A program made the position numbers and the translations under genes. A stretch of DNA of 64,000 nt, from positions 42,496,927 to 42,560,926 of the forward strand of contig CM055101.1 in assembly GCA_029204225.1 (NCBI GenBank), read 5' to 3'. The first letter of the stretch is position 1. Every line of letters starts with the position of its first letter. Shown here one piece after another: positions 34,239 through 45,087 of this stretch. The stretch is from Diphasiastrum complanatum (taxonomy: Eukaryota > Streptophyta > Lycopodiopsida > Lycopodiales > Lycopodiaceae). The notes beneath the pieces are model-generated. The model had not been told where the DNA came from. It was given only the letters and a program-made list of their open reading frames with translations, and ran no database searches.

Positions 34239-34584
34239 TTCCTCCTCAAAAATCTAGCTTGGTAAATCTAGCATAGATCTATCTATAACTCCAAGAGCCA
34301 ATCTTAATTTTACAAATGGATCTTTAGGCAATGACTTGGTGAGTATATCAGCAATGCAATCTGATGATGAAACATGAATAAGCTTGACCTCCTTTGCTTG
34401 CACTTTCTCCCTCACGAAATGATGTGAAATCTCAATGTCCTTGTTCGAGCATGGAAGAATGTATTGTTTGCAAGTTGTTGAGCTGCTTGATTGTCACAAT
34501 ATATGCATGTAATGTCTTCATCCTTGATCACATGTAGCTCCTCCAAAAGCCTTTTAAGCCAAAGAACCTCCTTTGTTGTTGTTG

Positions 34585-35139
34585 TCATAGCTTATACTCG
34601 GATTCTGTTGATGAAAGAGAGATGATATCTTTCTTTTTTGAAAGCCAAGATATAGCTCCTCCACATAAGAATGTAGCAAATGCACTTATGGATCTTCTAT
34701 CCATCTTGTCACCTGCAAAATTTGAGTCCGAATGTGCTCTTAAACAAATATTAGTCCTTTCATAAACTATGCCAAAGTCTTTTGTAGCCGAGATGTACCT
34801 TAACACCCTTTTTGCTCCTTTCCAATGACATACTAATGGACTTTGCATGTATTGACTTAATTTGCCAGCACAAAATCTAAGATCTGGTCTAGTGATGGTT
34901 AAGTATATCAAGGAACCAATAAGCATTCAATAGGTAGTGATGTCCTCAAAGGATGCTTCATCACTTTCCTTATAAACTTTTACACTTAGTTCCATGGGAG
35001 TTTCAACTCCTTTACAAGCAATCATGCCAAATTTTGCTAAGATTGATCTAGCATACTTAGATTGACATATAGAAGTAAAATCATTACTTCTGGTGACTTC
35101 TATTCCAAGTATAGCTTTAAGAAGTCCTAGATCTACCAT
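34585..35139 (-). pseudogene. Copia-6 RT end and RNase H
   Basis: Two open pieces separated by a stop at 34926: VDLGLLKAILGIEV..SICQSKYARSIL and LIGSLIYLTITRPDLRF...SDSNFAGD...SLSSTESEYKL. The YVDD motif lies in a shifted frame just upstream (near 35205-35195). The remaining RNase H, to about 34300, is out of frame. Confidence 0.8.
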
Positions 35140-35168
35140 TTTAAATTCACTTGCATTTTTTATGCCAT

Positions 35169-36161
35169 CTAGATCATTTCCTGTGAGTATAATGTCATCA
35201 ACATATAAACTAAGATAATGATCTTCCCATCATTACATTTGTAGTACGATGATGGTTCATAAGAACTTACAAGAAATCTAATGAAAATAAGATAGGAATG
35301 CAACCTAGAGTACCATGCTCTTGGTGCCTGCTTGAGTCCATAAAGACTCTTCTTCAAGAAACACACCGTGTCTTCTTCTCCATCTTTGATGAAGCCCTCG
35401 GGTTGGCACATGTAGATTTTCTCTTCCAAGAATCCATTCAAGAAAGCATTTGTCACATCAAGTTGGAAGAGCTCCCATTTGAAAGAAGTTGCAAGACATA
35501 TGATTATCCTTGCTGATCTTCTTGGCACCCTTGGACTTTGAGTAAGTTCCACTTGGTCTTCATCTTCATGAAGCTCCTCCTCGGCCATAACATGATCCTT
35601 GGCAAGTTGAGTGTTGCTGGAAGTCACCTTTCCTTTGGCTTGGAGAGATTCATCAAAAAGTACATCTCTACTTACAACAACTTTCTTGGTAATAGGAACA
35701 AATATCCTATAAGCTTTCTTACTTTCAGTATAACTAACAAAGATGCCTTTGAAAGAAGTGGCATCTTCCGTTTTCCTTGTTTCTAAAGGAATATGTACAT
35801 AATAAGTACATCCAAAAACCTTCAAATCACTAAGATTTGGCTTTTTTCCAAACAATACTGCATAAGGTGTAAGTCCTTTAATGGCACTATTAGTCATTCT
35901 ATTACATAGAAAGTTTGCACATAAAATAGTTTCTCCCCAAAATAAAATAGGAAGGGATGCATCTAATCTCATAGCTTTAGCACACTCACATAGTGTCCTA
36001 TTCTTTCTCTCAACTACTCCATTTTGTTGTGGAGTATATGTGCAAGTAAACTCTCTTCTAATGCCATTAGTTTCACAAAACTCTTTCATCCTATTGGAGA
36101 TGTACTCCCCTCCATTATCACTTCTTAATACTTTCAAGCTAGTATTAAGTTGCTTTTCCAC
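35169..36161 (-). pseudogene. Copia-6 integrase and fused partial RT
   Basis: A 330-codon frame: integrase core second and third acidic residues (LRSDNGGEY; PQQNGVVERKNRTL), integrase C-terminus (KVFGCTYYVHIP), then an acidic linker ending PRVPRRSARI. The linker joins directly to the RT palm (FQLDVTNAFLNGFLEEKIYM). The RT fingers (the W-x-L-V...KARLVAKG part, roughly 100 residues) have been deleted in frame. AIYGLKQ-type motif present as SLYGLKQAPRAWY. Confidence 0.85.
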
Positions 36162-36167
36162 AAGAGT

Positions 36168-36689
36168 TTAGAACTTTACAAAGGACTCAAAAACTTCATT
36201 TTTCTTAGACAAGAGATAAACCCAAGAGTATCTTGATCTATCATCGATAAAAGTGATATACATAAGAGCTCCACCATTTGATTCATGTGAAAATGAATGA
36301 ACATCCGAGTGTATAAGGTCAAGAGGAGAGTTAGATCTTGTCAAAGATCTCTTGATAGGTAGCTTATGAGATTTGGACAGTCCACAAGCTTCACAAAGCT
36401 TGCCACACTTGGATATAATTTTGGGAAGTTCACTTGCTTGCTCCTTTGTCACCATGGTCTCCATAGCTTTGTAGTTAGGATGGCCTAACCTTTTGTGCCA
36501 TAATTCCACTTGAGTGAGCTCCTCCCTTGCCATGTTCACACCTCCAACCATCACATTAGCATCCAATTTGAATAACCTCCCTTGCTTGAAACCATTAGCA
36601 ATACATTTTTCATCTTTCGAGATAGAACATGCTCCATGCTTGAAATGTACATCTAATCCACTATCCATAAGTTGTCCTACACTCAACAA
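36168..36689 (-). pseudogene. Copia-6 pre-integrase and integrase N-terminus
   Basis: 173 codons: MLSVGQLMDSGLDVHFKHG, ELWHKRLGHPNYKAME and CEACGLSKSHKLPI (the HHCC zinc-binding domain), then DLIHSDVH with the first catalytic aspartate of the integrase core. A stop at the end separates it from the following frame by a few bases; it was probably one polyprotein. Confidence 0.85.
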
Positions 36690-36873
36690 GTTCTTTGTAA
36701 TTGAAGGTACATAAAGAACATTGTCTAGATCTACGTTTTTAGATGATCCTAGTCATAAAGGAATGGATCCAACACCTACAATCTCACATTCTTGATCACT
36801 TGCAGTGAAGATAAATCTCTTAGAACTATTGTAAGAAAGTAGATTAGAAAAGTAGTATTTTTGGTGAGTCATG

Positions 36874-37815
36874 TTAGCTTGCCCCATGATCAATCCACCA
36901 ATTGTCTTGATTATATGTTTGTGGTGAGGATACCATCAAAGATAGATTGCCTTCTTCCTCCTCCTCCTCAAGCACAAGATTGCCTTGATTGTCCTTCTCT
37001 TGGGCATTCTTCTTCGTGTAGCACTCGGATGCAAAATGTCCCTTTTTTTCACAAAAGAAACACTTTAGCTTCTTCTTGTCCTTCTTGCTCTTGCCTTTGA
37101 AACTTGATGCTCCATCTTTGCTCTCCATCTCCATGTCTTGAGTCTTCTTGGATGGAAACTTCTTCTTCTTGCCTTTCAAGGAAAAGTTAGCTTTTTCATC
37201 ACCATCATTCAAAGATAAGGAACTCATCCTACTTTTGATATGAAGCATTCTACTCTCCTCACTTACAAGCACACTTTGAAGGTTTTCAATACTAGGAAGT
37301 GGATCTTGAATAACAAAAGTTTGAACAAGATTGGAATAACCATCTCCTAATCCATTCAAAATGATTTGAACTAATTCATCATCTTTGATTTTATCATCTA
37401 TAGAAGGCAATTCCTTATTCAAAGATTTGATCCTAAAGACATAATTTTGGGCACTTTCACTACTTCCTTTCATGCTTTGAAGGATTTGATTCCTAAGCAT
37501 CAATATCCTTGAAGTATTCTTGAATCCATAAATGGCTTTTAATGAATCCCATGCCTCTTTGGATGTGGTACAAGATGAGATTTCCTTCAAAAGTTCATTA
37601 CTTACATTCATCTTTATGCAATGTAATGCAACTCTACATCTTTTCTTGTACTTTACCAATTCAACTCCTCCTTGAGGTTCTACTTCCACCTCAAGTTCTA
37701 TGTCATAAAGATCATGAAGTACAAGCAAAGACTCCATTCGAACTATCCAAGTAGTATAATTAGTGGATGTAAGCCTTTCACTAGCTTCAAGCAAAAAACC
37801 ACCCATTGATGCCAT
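36874..37815 (-). CDS. Copia-6 gag with protease start
   Basis: 313 codons from MASMGGFLLEASERL: the copia gag core (WIVRMESLLVLHD, AWDSLKAIY, NYVFRIKSLNKEL), a basic region, the zinc knuckle CFFCEKKGHFASEC near residue 250, an acidic stretch, and the protease entry DNWWIDHGAS. In that triad the usual D-S-G-A serine is replaced by histidine, and the frame breaks immediately after it. Intact as a gag protein. Confidence 0.85.
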   Translation of the reverse strand: MASMGGFLLEASERLTSTNYTTWIVRMESLLVLHDLYDIELEVEVEPQGGVELVKYKKRCRVALHCIKMNVSNELLKEISSCTTSKEAWDSLKAIYGFKNTSRILMLRNQILQSMKGSSESAQNYVFRIKSLNKELPSIDDKIKDDELVQIILNGLGDGYSNLVQTFVIQDPLPSIENLQSVLVSEESRMLHIKSRMSSLSLNDGDEKANFSLKGKKKKFPSKKTQDMEMESKDGASSFKGKSKKDKKKLKCFFCEKKGHFASECYTKKNAQEKDNQGNLVLEEEEEEGNLSLMVSSPQTYNQDNWWIDHGAS

Positions 37816-38415
37816 TTTTTAATGTGAAAAAGCACTAGAAACTTTTATGGTTTCTCTAAGAGATCTGAACCTAAAGTCTTCTAGCAATTAGAAAGCTTAT
37901 AGACACAATCCTATCACTCATGTACCAATCTAGAATGATGGAAATTTAGATTCTAGTCTCAAACTTGCAAAATCACTCCTTAATCTATATGATTTTTAGC
38001 AATATCTCTCTTCAACTTCAACATACACTCAAAAAATTAGAGTAGATCAATTAATGCACCTAATTCAAGCTTCAAATTTAATATTTTGTCTGATCTAATC
38101 CAAGAACTAATCAAGGGATTAAATTCTCTATAGAAAATGCTTGATTTTGCACTAAAATTCACTCAAATTGGATGTGTGAGTCAAACTGTACAAATTTTTG
38201 AATTTTCTTAGCCAAAACCGGAGCTGTATGGCCTCACACGTGTGAAAATTCCTACAGCTCACAACAAGTTTTGGTCCAAAATTTTTGAGGATATCTATCA
38301 AATCCAACTCGCTACTCAAAATTTGACTAGTTTCCTAAAACTTGCTAATTTTGGCTTTGATTTTGATCAACCCTATCAATTTCAATAAAACCTCTTGTAC
38401 TTGGCTCTGATACCG

Positions 38416-39226
38416 TGAAAAAATAAAAAATAGACCAAGAGTGGATCCTAATCATATCCTCAAGAGGGATTGGATGTTAGATTTACTTGATCTATCAATC
38501 TACAAAAGATTAAGATCAATCTAGATCAAGTCTATACATAAAATCTTAACAAGAACAATCATTTAATGAAGGTAAATGTACTTGCTGGTTTCACACATGT
38601 GAAACCCTATCAGAGTACGGACTCCAACCTGAAAATAAAGTACACTATGATAGAACCTCAAAACAATCAAAACAAATGTAGACAAATAGAGAGCATTACA
38701 CAAAATTGCTTCCAAAACCAAGATTGATGTTTCATGTTGATTGTGGCCAAATATGCCTCTATATATACAAATTTTGGAGCTCGAGGTACTAATCATGTAT
38801 CAGATTTCACACGTGTGAGGATGCCTTGTCATCATCATGCAATTTTGACAGTTGGATCAAACTTTCTATTTTGGGCATTTTTTGTCCAATTTCCTACTAT
38901 ATGGAGATCTTCATAGAAATCTTCTAGAAGCAAAAACTTGCCTACTTCAGCTATTTCCACACGTGTGAGTTGTCCTCTACACATGGGATATGACACTTAT
39001 CGGCTCATGCAATCAATAGATTGATGCCATGTGTCATAAATCTAGAAAACTAGTTTTTGGCCATTTTAGCCACTAGAACTTGAATTAAATCATATGTACA
39101 ACATATATGATTATGATACATGACAAGTACACTAGTTTCACACGTGGGAACAGGCTCCACACATGTGTGTTTGTCCTATATACAAGATTTTTGGCCTCTA
39201 CCAAGCTTATTTTTGTATCTTTCACA
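38416..39226 (-). repeat. Copia-6 5' LTR (811 bp)
   Basis: The minus strand starts TGTGAAAGATAC at 39226 and ends TTTTTTCA at 38416, followed by one base and the primer-binding site. Partner of 33417-34238. Confidence 0.88.
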
Positions 39227-40065
39227 ATCAACAGTGTGGCCTTCTCACGTGCACCTTGTGCAGGTCTTCTTCTCACCATTCTGTTGTCTCGGTTTAATTC
39301 TGCTCTTCTATTTGTCTTCTTTAGTCTCCCTCTAACTGCTGCCTTCGTTCTTGTCTTTGGTCTGACTCCCTCTTAGGCTTGAAATTCTTCTTCTGCTTCT
39401 CTTTGTTGATGTAGAGAGCTTGATCAGAGTTATTCTTGTCATCAAGGTGTTCACAGGCTTCCACCTCTTCTCTAATCTCGATTACAGCCTTCTCAAGGGT
39501 CATCTCTGGATCTTTAGCAAGTAATGTTCAGGTTGTTTGAAATGATCTTGGTAGGGCTTGCAGCAGGTATGTGAGCTACTTCTCTGTTGGGACTGCATTC
39601 TCTGTTCCAAAATTGTGTAGCGAGAGGAACAAGTCCTTCATTCTTCTGATGAAGGAGGTGAGGTCTTTACCATCCCATCTCAGATTGGTCAGATAATCTT
39701 CAAGAAGCATAATTTGACTTTGTGATTTCATTTGAAATCTGGTCAGCAAAGTATCCCACACTTCTCTTGCATTGGAGAGTGTGGCTAGATCAAGCGTCAA
39801 GCTGTCTTCGATGGAGGAAGATAGGACGACTACTGCCTTGTCATTTCTTTCTCTCCATTCTCGTAGCTCTTTGCCAGTGATTGTGGGCATCTCTTTCGTG
39901 CCATCAACCCAGAGCCATAGACCTTTTCCTTTCAGTATGAGAGTAGTCTTCGCCTTCCATGCTAGGAAGTTTGATCATGAGGAGTCAATGATCGTGCAGA
40001 TCTTTGATTATATGCAGCTAATGGATGCCATAGCCTAAAGGAATCAAGACAGGGCTCTGATACCA
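39227..40065 (-). mobile_element. Copia-5 gag and primer-binding site
   Basis: Minus-strand gag from about 40030 (MASISCI, then LAWKAKTTLILKGKGLW; W-L-W-V-D-G). It continues in 39890-39576 (EVWDTLLTRFQMKSQSQIML) and 39503-39321, with stops. It ends at a partial zinc knuckle cut by Copia-6 at 39227. TGGTATCAGAGCCCT lies at 40065-40051 (minus strand). Copia-5 pol continues at 33416. Confidence 0.8.
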
Positions 40066-40119
40066 AATTTTAGTGATTTTTCAGCACTTAAATCCAATTT
40101 TCTGCTCATTGGAATCAAA

Positions 40120-40560
40120 CTAACTCTCACAGACTCTTCTGTGTCCAGTCTCACTCAGATGGAATTTCAAAATTCTCTATGAGGGTTATGGACCATTGGA
40201 ACTAAAAATTATAGCGTCTGCGAGGGTTCTTTGGTATTTTCTCGTCTTTTTTCCACTGGAAACTCTCGCACATGTACTTAAATTCTAAACGAACTCTTGC
40301 AAGCTCTACTATGTCCTAGTCTCAATGAGATGAAACTTCAAGAACCTCTGCGAGAATTCTTATGAAGATTTGAATTCTTTTTTATTTTTTACAAGGATTT
40401 TTTGAATTTTTATAATTTTTTTTTCTGATTTTTGCAATCTGCTTGGAACTAACTCTTGCAGGCTTTTATGCAGGTCTGGGACAGTACCCTAGAGCTGTTG
40501 TCAATCATGCGAGGGTTACCTCTCACTGGTTTTGGAAAAAACAAAATCTGATGAGAAATT
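40120..40560. repeat. Imperfect ~150-bp repeats with aactcttgca / tgcgagggtt words
   Basis: Units beginning near 40127, 40290 and 40449 share aactct(c/t)(g)ca-type openings and gcgaggg/gcgaga words further on. A related array is at 57590-58110. Position just upstream of the Copia-5 primer site means it could be part of that element's 5' LTR; strong divergence prevents a firm assignment. Confidence 0.5.
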
Positions 40561-41940
40561 TGGCTCTAATAGATTGGTGTGTTTTTTTCAATTTTTTCAG
40601 GTTTTGGGTTGGATATCAAGCCCTTAGAGGTTGTTCAGGGCCTCCTCTACCCTCTCACACCTCCTCCGCTAGCTAAAAATAGTCCAAACATAAGAAAATA
40701 TAGAATACTAACTCTTCCTACCCCAAAATCCACCTAAAGCCACTCTAAAAAGCAATAAATAACTAAAATGCAACTATACAAGTTAGTGAGAACCTGTCCC
40801 CGGCAACGGTGCCACTGTAGGGTCGAAGATCTCGCATAGTATTAGCCTCCCGCCTGTCAACCAAGGTTAGAACACTGGATAGATACCTAACTATATAAAG
40901 ATGCTACTTTCAAATAGTTCTCTACTTCTTACACTAACACTATCACCTTTAACACTACTCCCACTAATTCTACTCCACTAAACTAGCATTCAACATGATT
41001 TGTAGTGAAAGAGACGGAGAGAGCGAGAGAGTTAGATGGATAGAAGGAGCATAGAAGGTAGAGGAAAAGAGAAATAGAGAAAGTGTGTGTGTGTGTGTGG
41101 AGGGAGGTTAGCTCACTTGCTCATTTTGCTAAGGGAGAAACATAAACTAATGACACCAAAAAAGCATGAACTTGAAAGCAAATGAAAAACAACAAGAGCA
41201 AGAGCAAGCATTGAATAGCACATGAGGATGCTTCTCTTGAAAAAATGGTAGAGTTTCCTCCTTCTCATTAAGCATCCAAATAGAGTACAAATGGTGCCTT
41301 TTTATAAATGGGGAAGGCCCTTGTCCCAAAATCCATCATCTTGGACCCAACTTGATCCAAGGGTCCACAAAAAGTACATTAGAAATCACAAGATTAATGT
41401 GAGTCCAAAATTGGACCCAACTCTAAAAAAGCAAACTCTAAGTTCTAACTTGACTTTGGGCCTCAAGTTTTATTTCAATTACAAAGGGCCCAAGTCTATT
41501 ATTTCTATTTACAATCGTCTTGCATGCTCATTGGGCCATCGACTTATACGCACAGGAAGCCATGCCCTCGCAACACATTTATTACTGAATTTATTTATTT
41601 GCTCGCATTGTGTTGGGAATACCCCCAACAGCTCTATATTGGGCGAGTTCTGTTATGCAGGTTTGATGCAAAAAATGAGAAAACAATTCAAAAAATGAAA
41701 TAAATGACTATAAAACCCTAATTTTTGAACCAAGGGACTTGGTTCCTCCCCCGTTACCAACAAGATGGCCATGTGTGAGAATGAGGGGAACAAGATGGAG
41801 TCCAGAATCTGCAAAATTAAGGTTAGAACACTAGTAGAGAAAAAGGTAGCAACAAAAAATGCAAAGAGAGCGAAAACGGTGCCGATGTTGTCTTTTAGGG
41901 TATGGCTTCCCAACTAGTAGGGTCAGAGTTTCTAACTAGT
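40561..41940. other. Unclassified DNA
   Basis: No recognised domain. It includes a (GT)8 tract near 41083-41098 and AT-rich sequence. Open frames of 60-135 codons show no familiar motif. Confidence 0.4.
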
Positions 41941-42633
41941 TTTTTAAAGCAGCCCTTAACTAAGGAATGTCCTAGGTTAGCTCTTTAAGGCTTCCCCCAA
42001 CTAGAGAGTATCCTAAATCAACCTAACCCTAATGACCACTATGGTTGCCCACCAACTAGTGATTTATTACCTAAAGTCTAAACAATCCTACTTAACTCCA
42101 CAAGGGAATGATAAACAAGGTGAGAGATAATAACCTCATAAGCACATTCACCATAACATAAAGCCAGTTGAGGAAAGCTTAGTGGGGCTCGAGCACCTAC
42201 CACTAAGTATTCTATCCACAACTGGAAACACAAGTTAAGCAAGAATACATTAGTCTATTAAAGCTTGGGCTTATACAAGCGTTACTCAAGGCCCCCAAAT
42301 CCACTTCTATATATACAATGAGTGGACGTAGGCCCATATGCTAAAATGCTTATGGGATACCCCCAAAGCTTATTGCTAAGCTATTCTAAGGAGTGACTTA
42401 TTGTATCAAAATGAACTTAGGACTTCAAAACTTAGAAATAACTTTAAACTTAGACTTTCTAAGTTGAATCATTACAAATGGTTGTTTGTAATAATGAAAC
42501 TTAAATAGTAAAAGGTCTAAGTACAAGGTTTTCCTAAACCTTTATTTGAATTTACTTGTGGGCTTACAAAACACATGCCATAGTAACTCTTCTAATGCCG
42601 CCATTAACTACAAGGGACTCCTTAAGGCCAACA
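41941..42633 (-). repeat. LTR-like repeat, copy 2 (truncated)
   Basis: Matches 25699-26584 from the TGTTGGCC start (42633 on the minus strand) for about 700 bp, but lacks the terminal ~190 bp containing the CA end. Shared words include ctctttaaggcttcccccaa and gtggggctcgagcaccta. Confidence 0.65.
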
Positions 42634-44577
42634 CCGCAAGAGCAAGGCGGATATAGCCCAAAGCGGTAACGGCGCCTAAAGAAGGAAGTGGTAGCATGGC
42701 TATCCAATCTTCTCTCCACCAGTCAGATATACACCGACTACTCTCACGTACATCTACCATTGTATATATATATATGTATGTATATATACGATATGTAAAT
42801 AAGATACTGAGTTTTAAGAAGATCAAGTGATCAGACGATTAGCAAGAGCGCAATAATTCATTCTTCCTCTCTGTTATATCAAAGTATTGTTTTGGGAAAA
42901 ACGTGCCTTGTATCTACATTCAAACTTGTACTATCTGTGATTATATGATTTCTATTTCAGCAATTTGAACCATACTTTGTACTATGCATTATCATTCAAT
43001 TTTGATTCAGTGATTCATTGCATACCATGCAGATAAATTATTCGTAGATTAAGATACTCATATGACTGATAATTTGTGTTGGTCATAAGCTCTAGCTCTT
43101 AAACTGATAACACTTTTGCAAAGCTCATTTATTTAGTGTTTGCCTACGGAACCTTTACAGGTAGACGTTGTGCACGCACCGAGAATCTTCCACTGGTCTA
43201 TTTCCAACATGGTATCAGAGCTATAGTTCCTATAGTCTTTATTATTTGATACTTTTATAGAGCTTATATTGGCATAATTGTTTTCCTGATATATTGTAGA
43301 CACTCATTATAGCTGTTTCCAGTCATATAATCTACTATCAGCATAAATCTCTAACTTTCAAATGGATTTGCAATCACATTCTGCTATAATGGTAGATAAA
43401 CTCGATGGTTTGAATTTCCACCTTTGGAAGTTTAAGATGAAGGTAGTTTTGATGGCCAAAGAACTATGAGAAATAGTCATTGAAATCGAACCATTTCCCA
43501 ATGTCGATGAGCAAACCATTTCTAAATGGAAGCTTATGGATGACAAGGCTTTTGCCTTGATCACCCTTAACATCTTTGACACACAAATTGGCCATATCAG
43601 ACAAGCTAAATCTTCAAGAGAAACTTGAGACATATTGAGCACACTCTATGAAGTGAGAGATGTCACTTCAAATCTGCATCTAAGAAAAATATTCTTCTCC
43701 CTCAAAATGTCAGAAGGTGATTCTGTTTAGAATCATATAAATCAATTCAAAACTCTACTAGAGCAGATGGCAGCCATAGATTTAGCAATTGAATATTCTG
43801 ATGCAGCTAAGACTTTATTGTCTAGCCTATCATCCTCTTATGAAAACTGGGTGATGATGATTTCCACTCACTCAGAAATAACTTTATCTTGAGTCATAAA
43901 TATGGTGTTGCAGGAGGAAACTCGAAGGAATGGATCATCGTCCTCCGTCAATGACTCACAAGCTTTGTTCTCCAAGAAGAAGACAAAGAAACAATAGAAG
44001 AAGAAAGTCACCAAGAATAACGACAACAATCAAGAGCAATCACATAAGCAAAGTCAATCCCACAATCAACAACCTGCTCAGAAAAATTTATTCTGCAGGT
44101 ACTACAAAAGGACAAACCACGAGAGCCAGGACTGTCGAATTTTGAAGTTCAACAACAACAAAAAGAAACAACAGGATCAACAAGCCAATGTAGTAGAATG
44201 TCGAAGTCGACAACGAATGGGGAGCCTTCATGGTGAAGCATCACCATGTTGATCGATCCAAGGAATGGTTCATCGATTCTGGAGCAACACAACATATGAC
44301 AAGTCGTCATAATGGTTTTTAGATTATTCGGCCTACAACACTAAAAGATTTGTTTACCTTAGAGGTCATATAATTCCTATTCCAGCAATTTGAATCGTGT
44401 TGTACTTTGTCCAATGCATTATCATTTAGTTCTGATTCATTCATGCCATGCATATAAATTATTCATAGATTAAGATACTCATATGATTGATAGTTTGTGT
44501 TGAGCATAAGCTCTAGCTCTTAAACTAATAACGCTTCCGCAAAGTGCATTTATTTTGTGTTTGCCTATGGAACCTTT
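42634..44577 (+). mobile_element. Copia-7: LTR, primer site, gag pseudogene, partial second LTR
   Basis: An LTR ends CTATTTCCAACA at 43208 and is followed directly by TGGTATCAGAGC (43209-43220). Gag starts at 43363 (MDLQSHSAIMVDKLDGLNFHLWKFKMK), with stops near 43468, 43627, 43728, 43893 and 43996. The zinc knuckle is decayed (CRYYKRTNHESQDC; second cysteine now tyrosine). Protease entry (near 44275: DSGATQH in a shifted frame) runs out at about 44365, where about 210 bp of LTR sequence resumes (44365-44577, matching 42945-43160). All of pol has been deleted. Confidence 0.75.
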
Positions 44578-44639
44578 AGTGACATAGGAAGATATGTTTT
44601 AGCATTTTTTACACCCCTCCTTAAAATATATATATATCT

Positions 44640-45087
44640 ATTCACCATGGACTTTGAGATTAAGCCAAGATTTGACCTCATCTTGGCAAATACATTCTTA
44701 AGAAATGGCTTGGTGAGAAGATCTACAACACAATTTGAAAATCCAATATGCTCCAATAAGATCTCTCTCCCAATTACTTTTTCTCTTACAAAGTGATGTG
44801 CTACCTCGATGTGTTTGCTCCTTGCATGGAATATAGGATTGTTTGCAAGAGCCTGAGCTAAGATGTTATCATTCTTGATAATTGGAAGGTCTTCATCTCC
44901 ATAACACTTTAGCTCCATGAGTAGCCTCTTGATCCATAAAACTTCTTTTGTAGTGGTTGCAAGAGCTTTTTATTTAGCTTCAGGATGACAAGGATATAGT
45001 TGTTTGTTTCTTTGATAGCCAAAAAACTAGACTTCCTCCAATAAAAACTGTGTAAGCACTTGTGGATTTTCTATCCACTATGTCTCA
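44640..45087 (-). mobile_element. Copia RNase H fragment
   Basis: Minus strand: DIVDRKSTSAYTVF.GGSLVFWLSKKQ..ISLSS, then 44918-44565 with NPIFHARSKHIEVAHHFVREK and DLLTKPFLKNVF, the RNase H C-terminus. Stops are present. It truncates Copia-8 at about 45088. Confidence 0.8.

Larger units (their letters stand above)
33417..39226 (-). mobile_element. Copia-6, nearly full-length element nested in Copia-5
   Basis: 5.8 kb with two LTRs, a primer-binding site (GGTATCAGAGCCAAG on the minus strand, 38414-38400, first base changed from T to C), gag, protease, integrase, RT and RNase H in copia order, and a purine tract. Target flanks TTGAT (39231-39227) and TAGAT (33416-33412) differ at one base. Joining the flanks restores the Copia-5 zinc-knuckle reading frame, which proves the insertion point. 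Frameshifts and an RT deletion make it non-autonomous. Confidence 0.9.
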
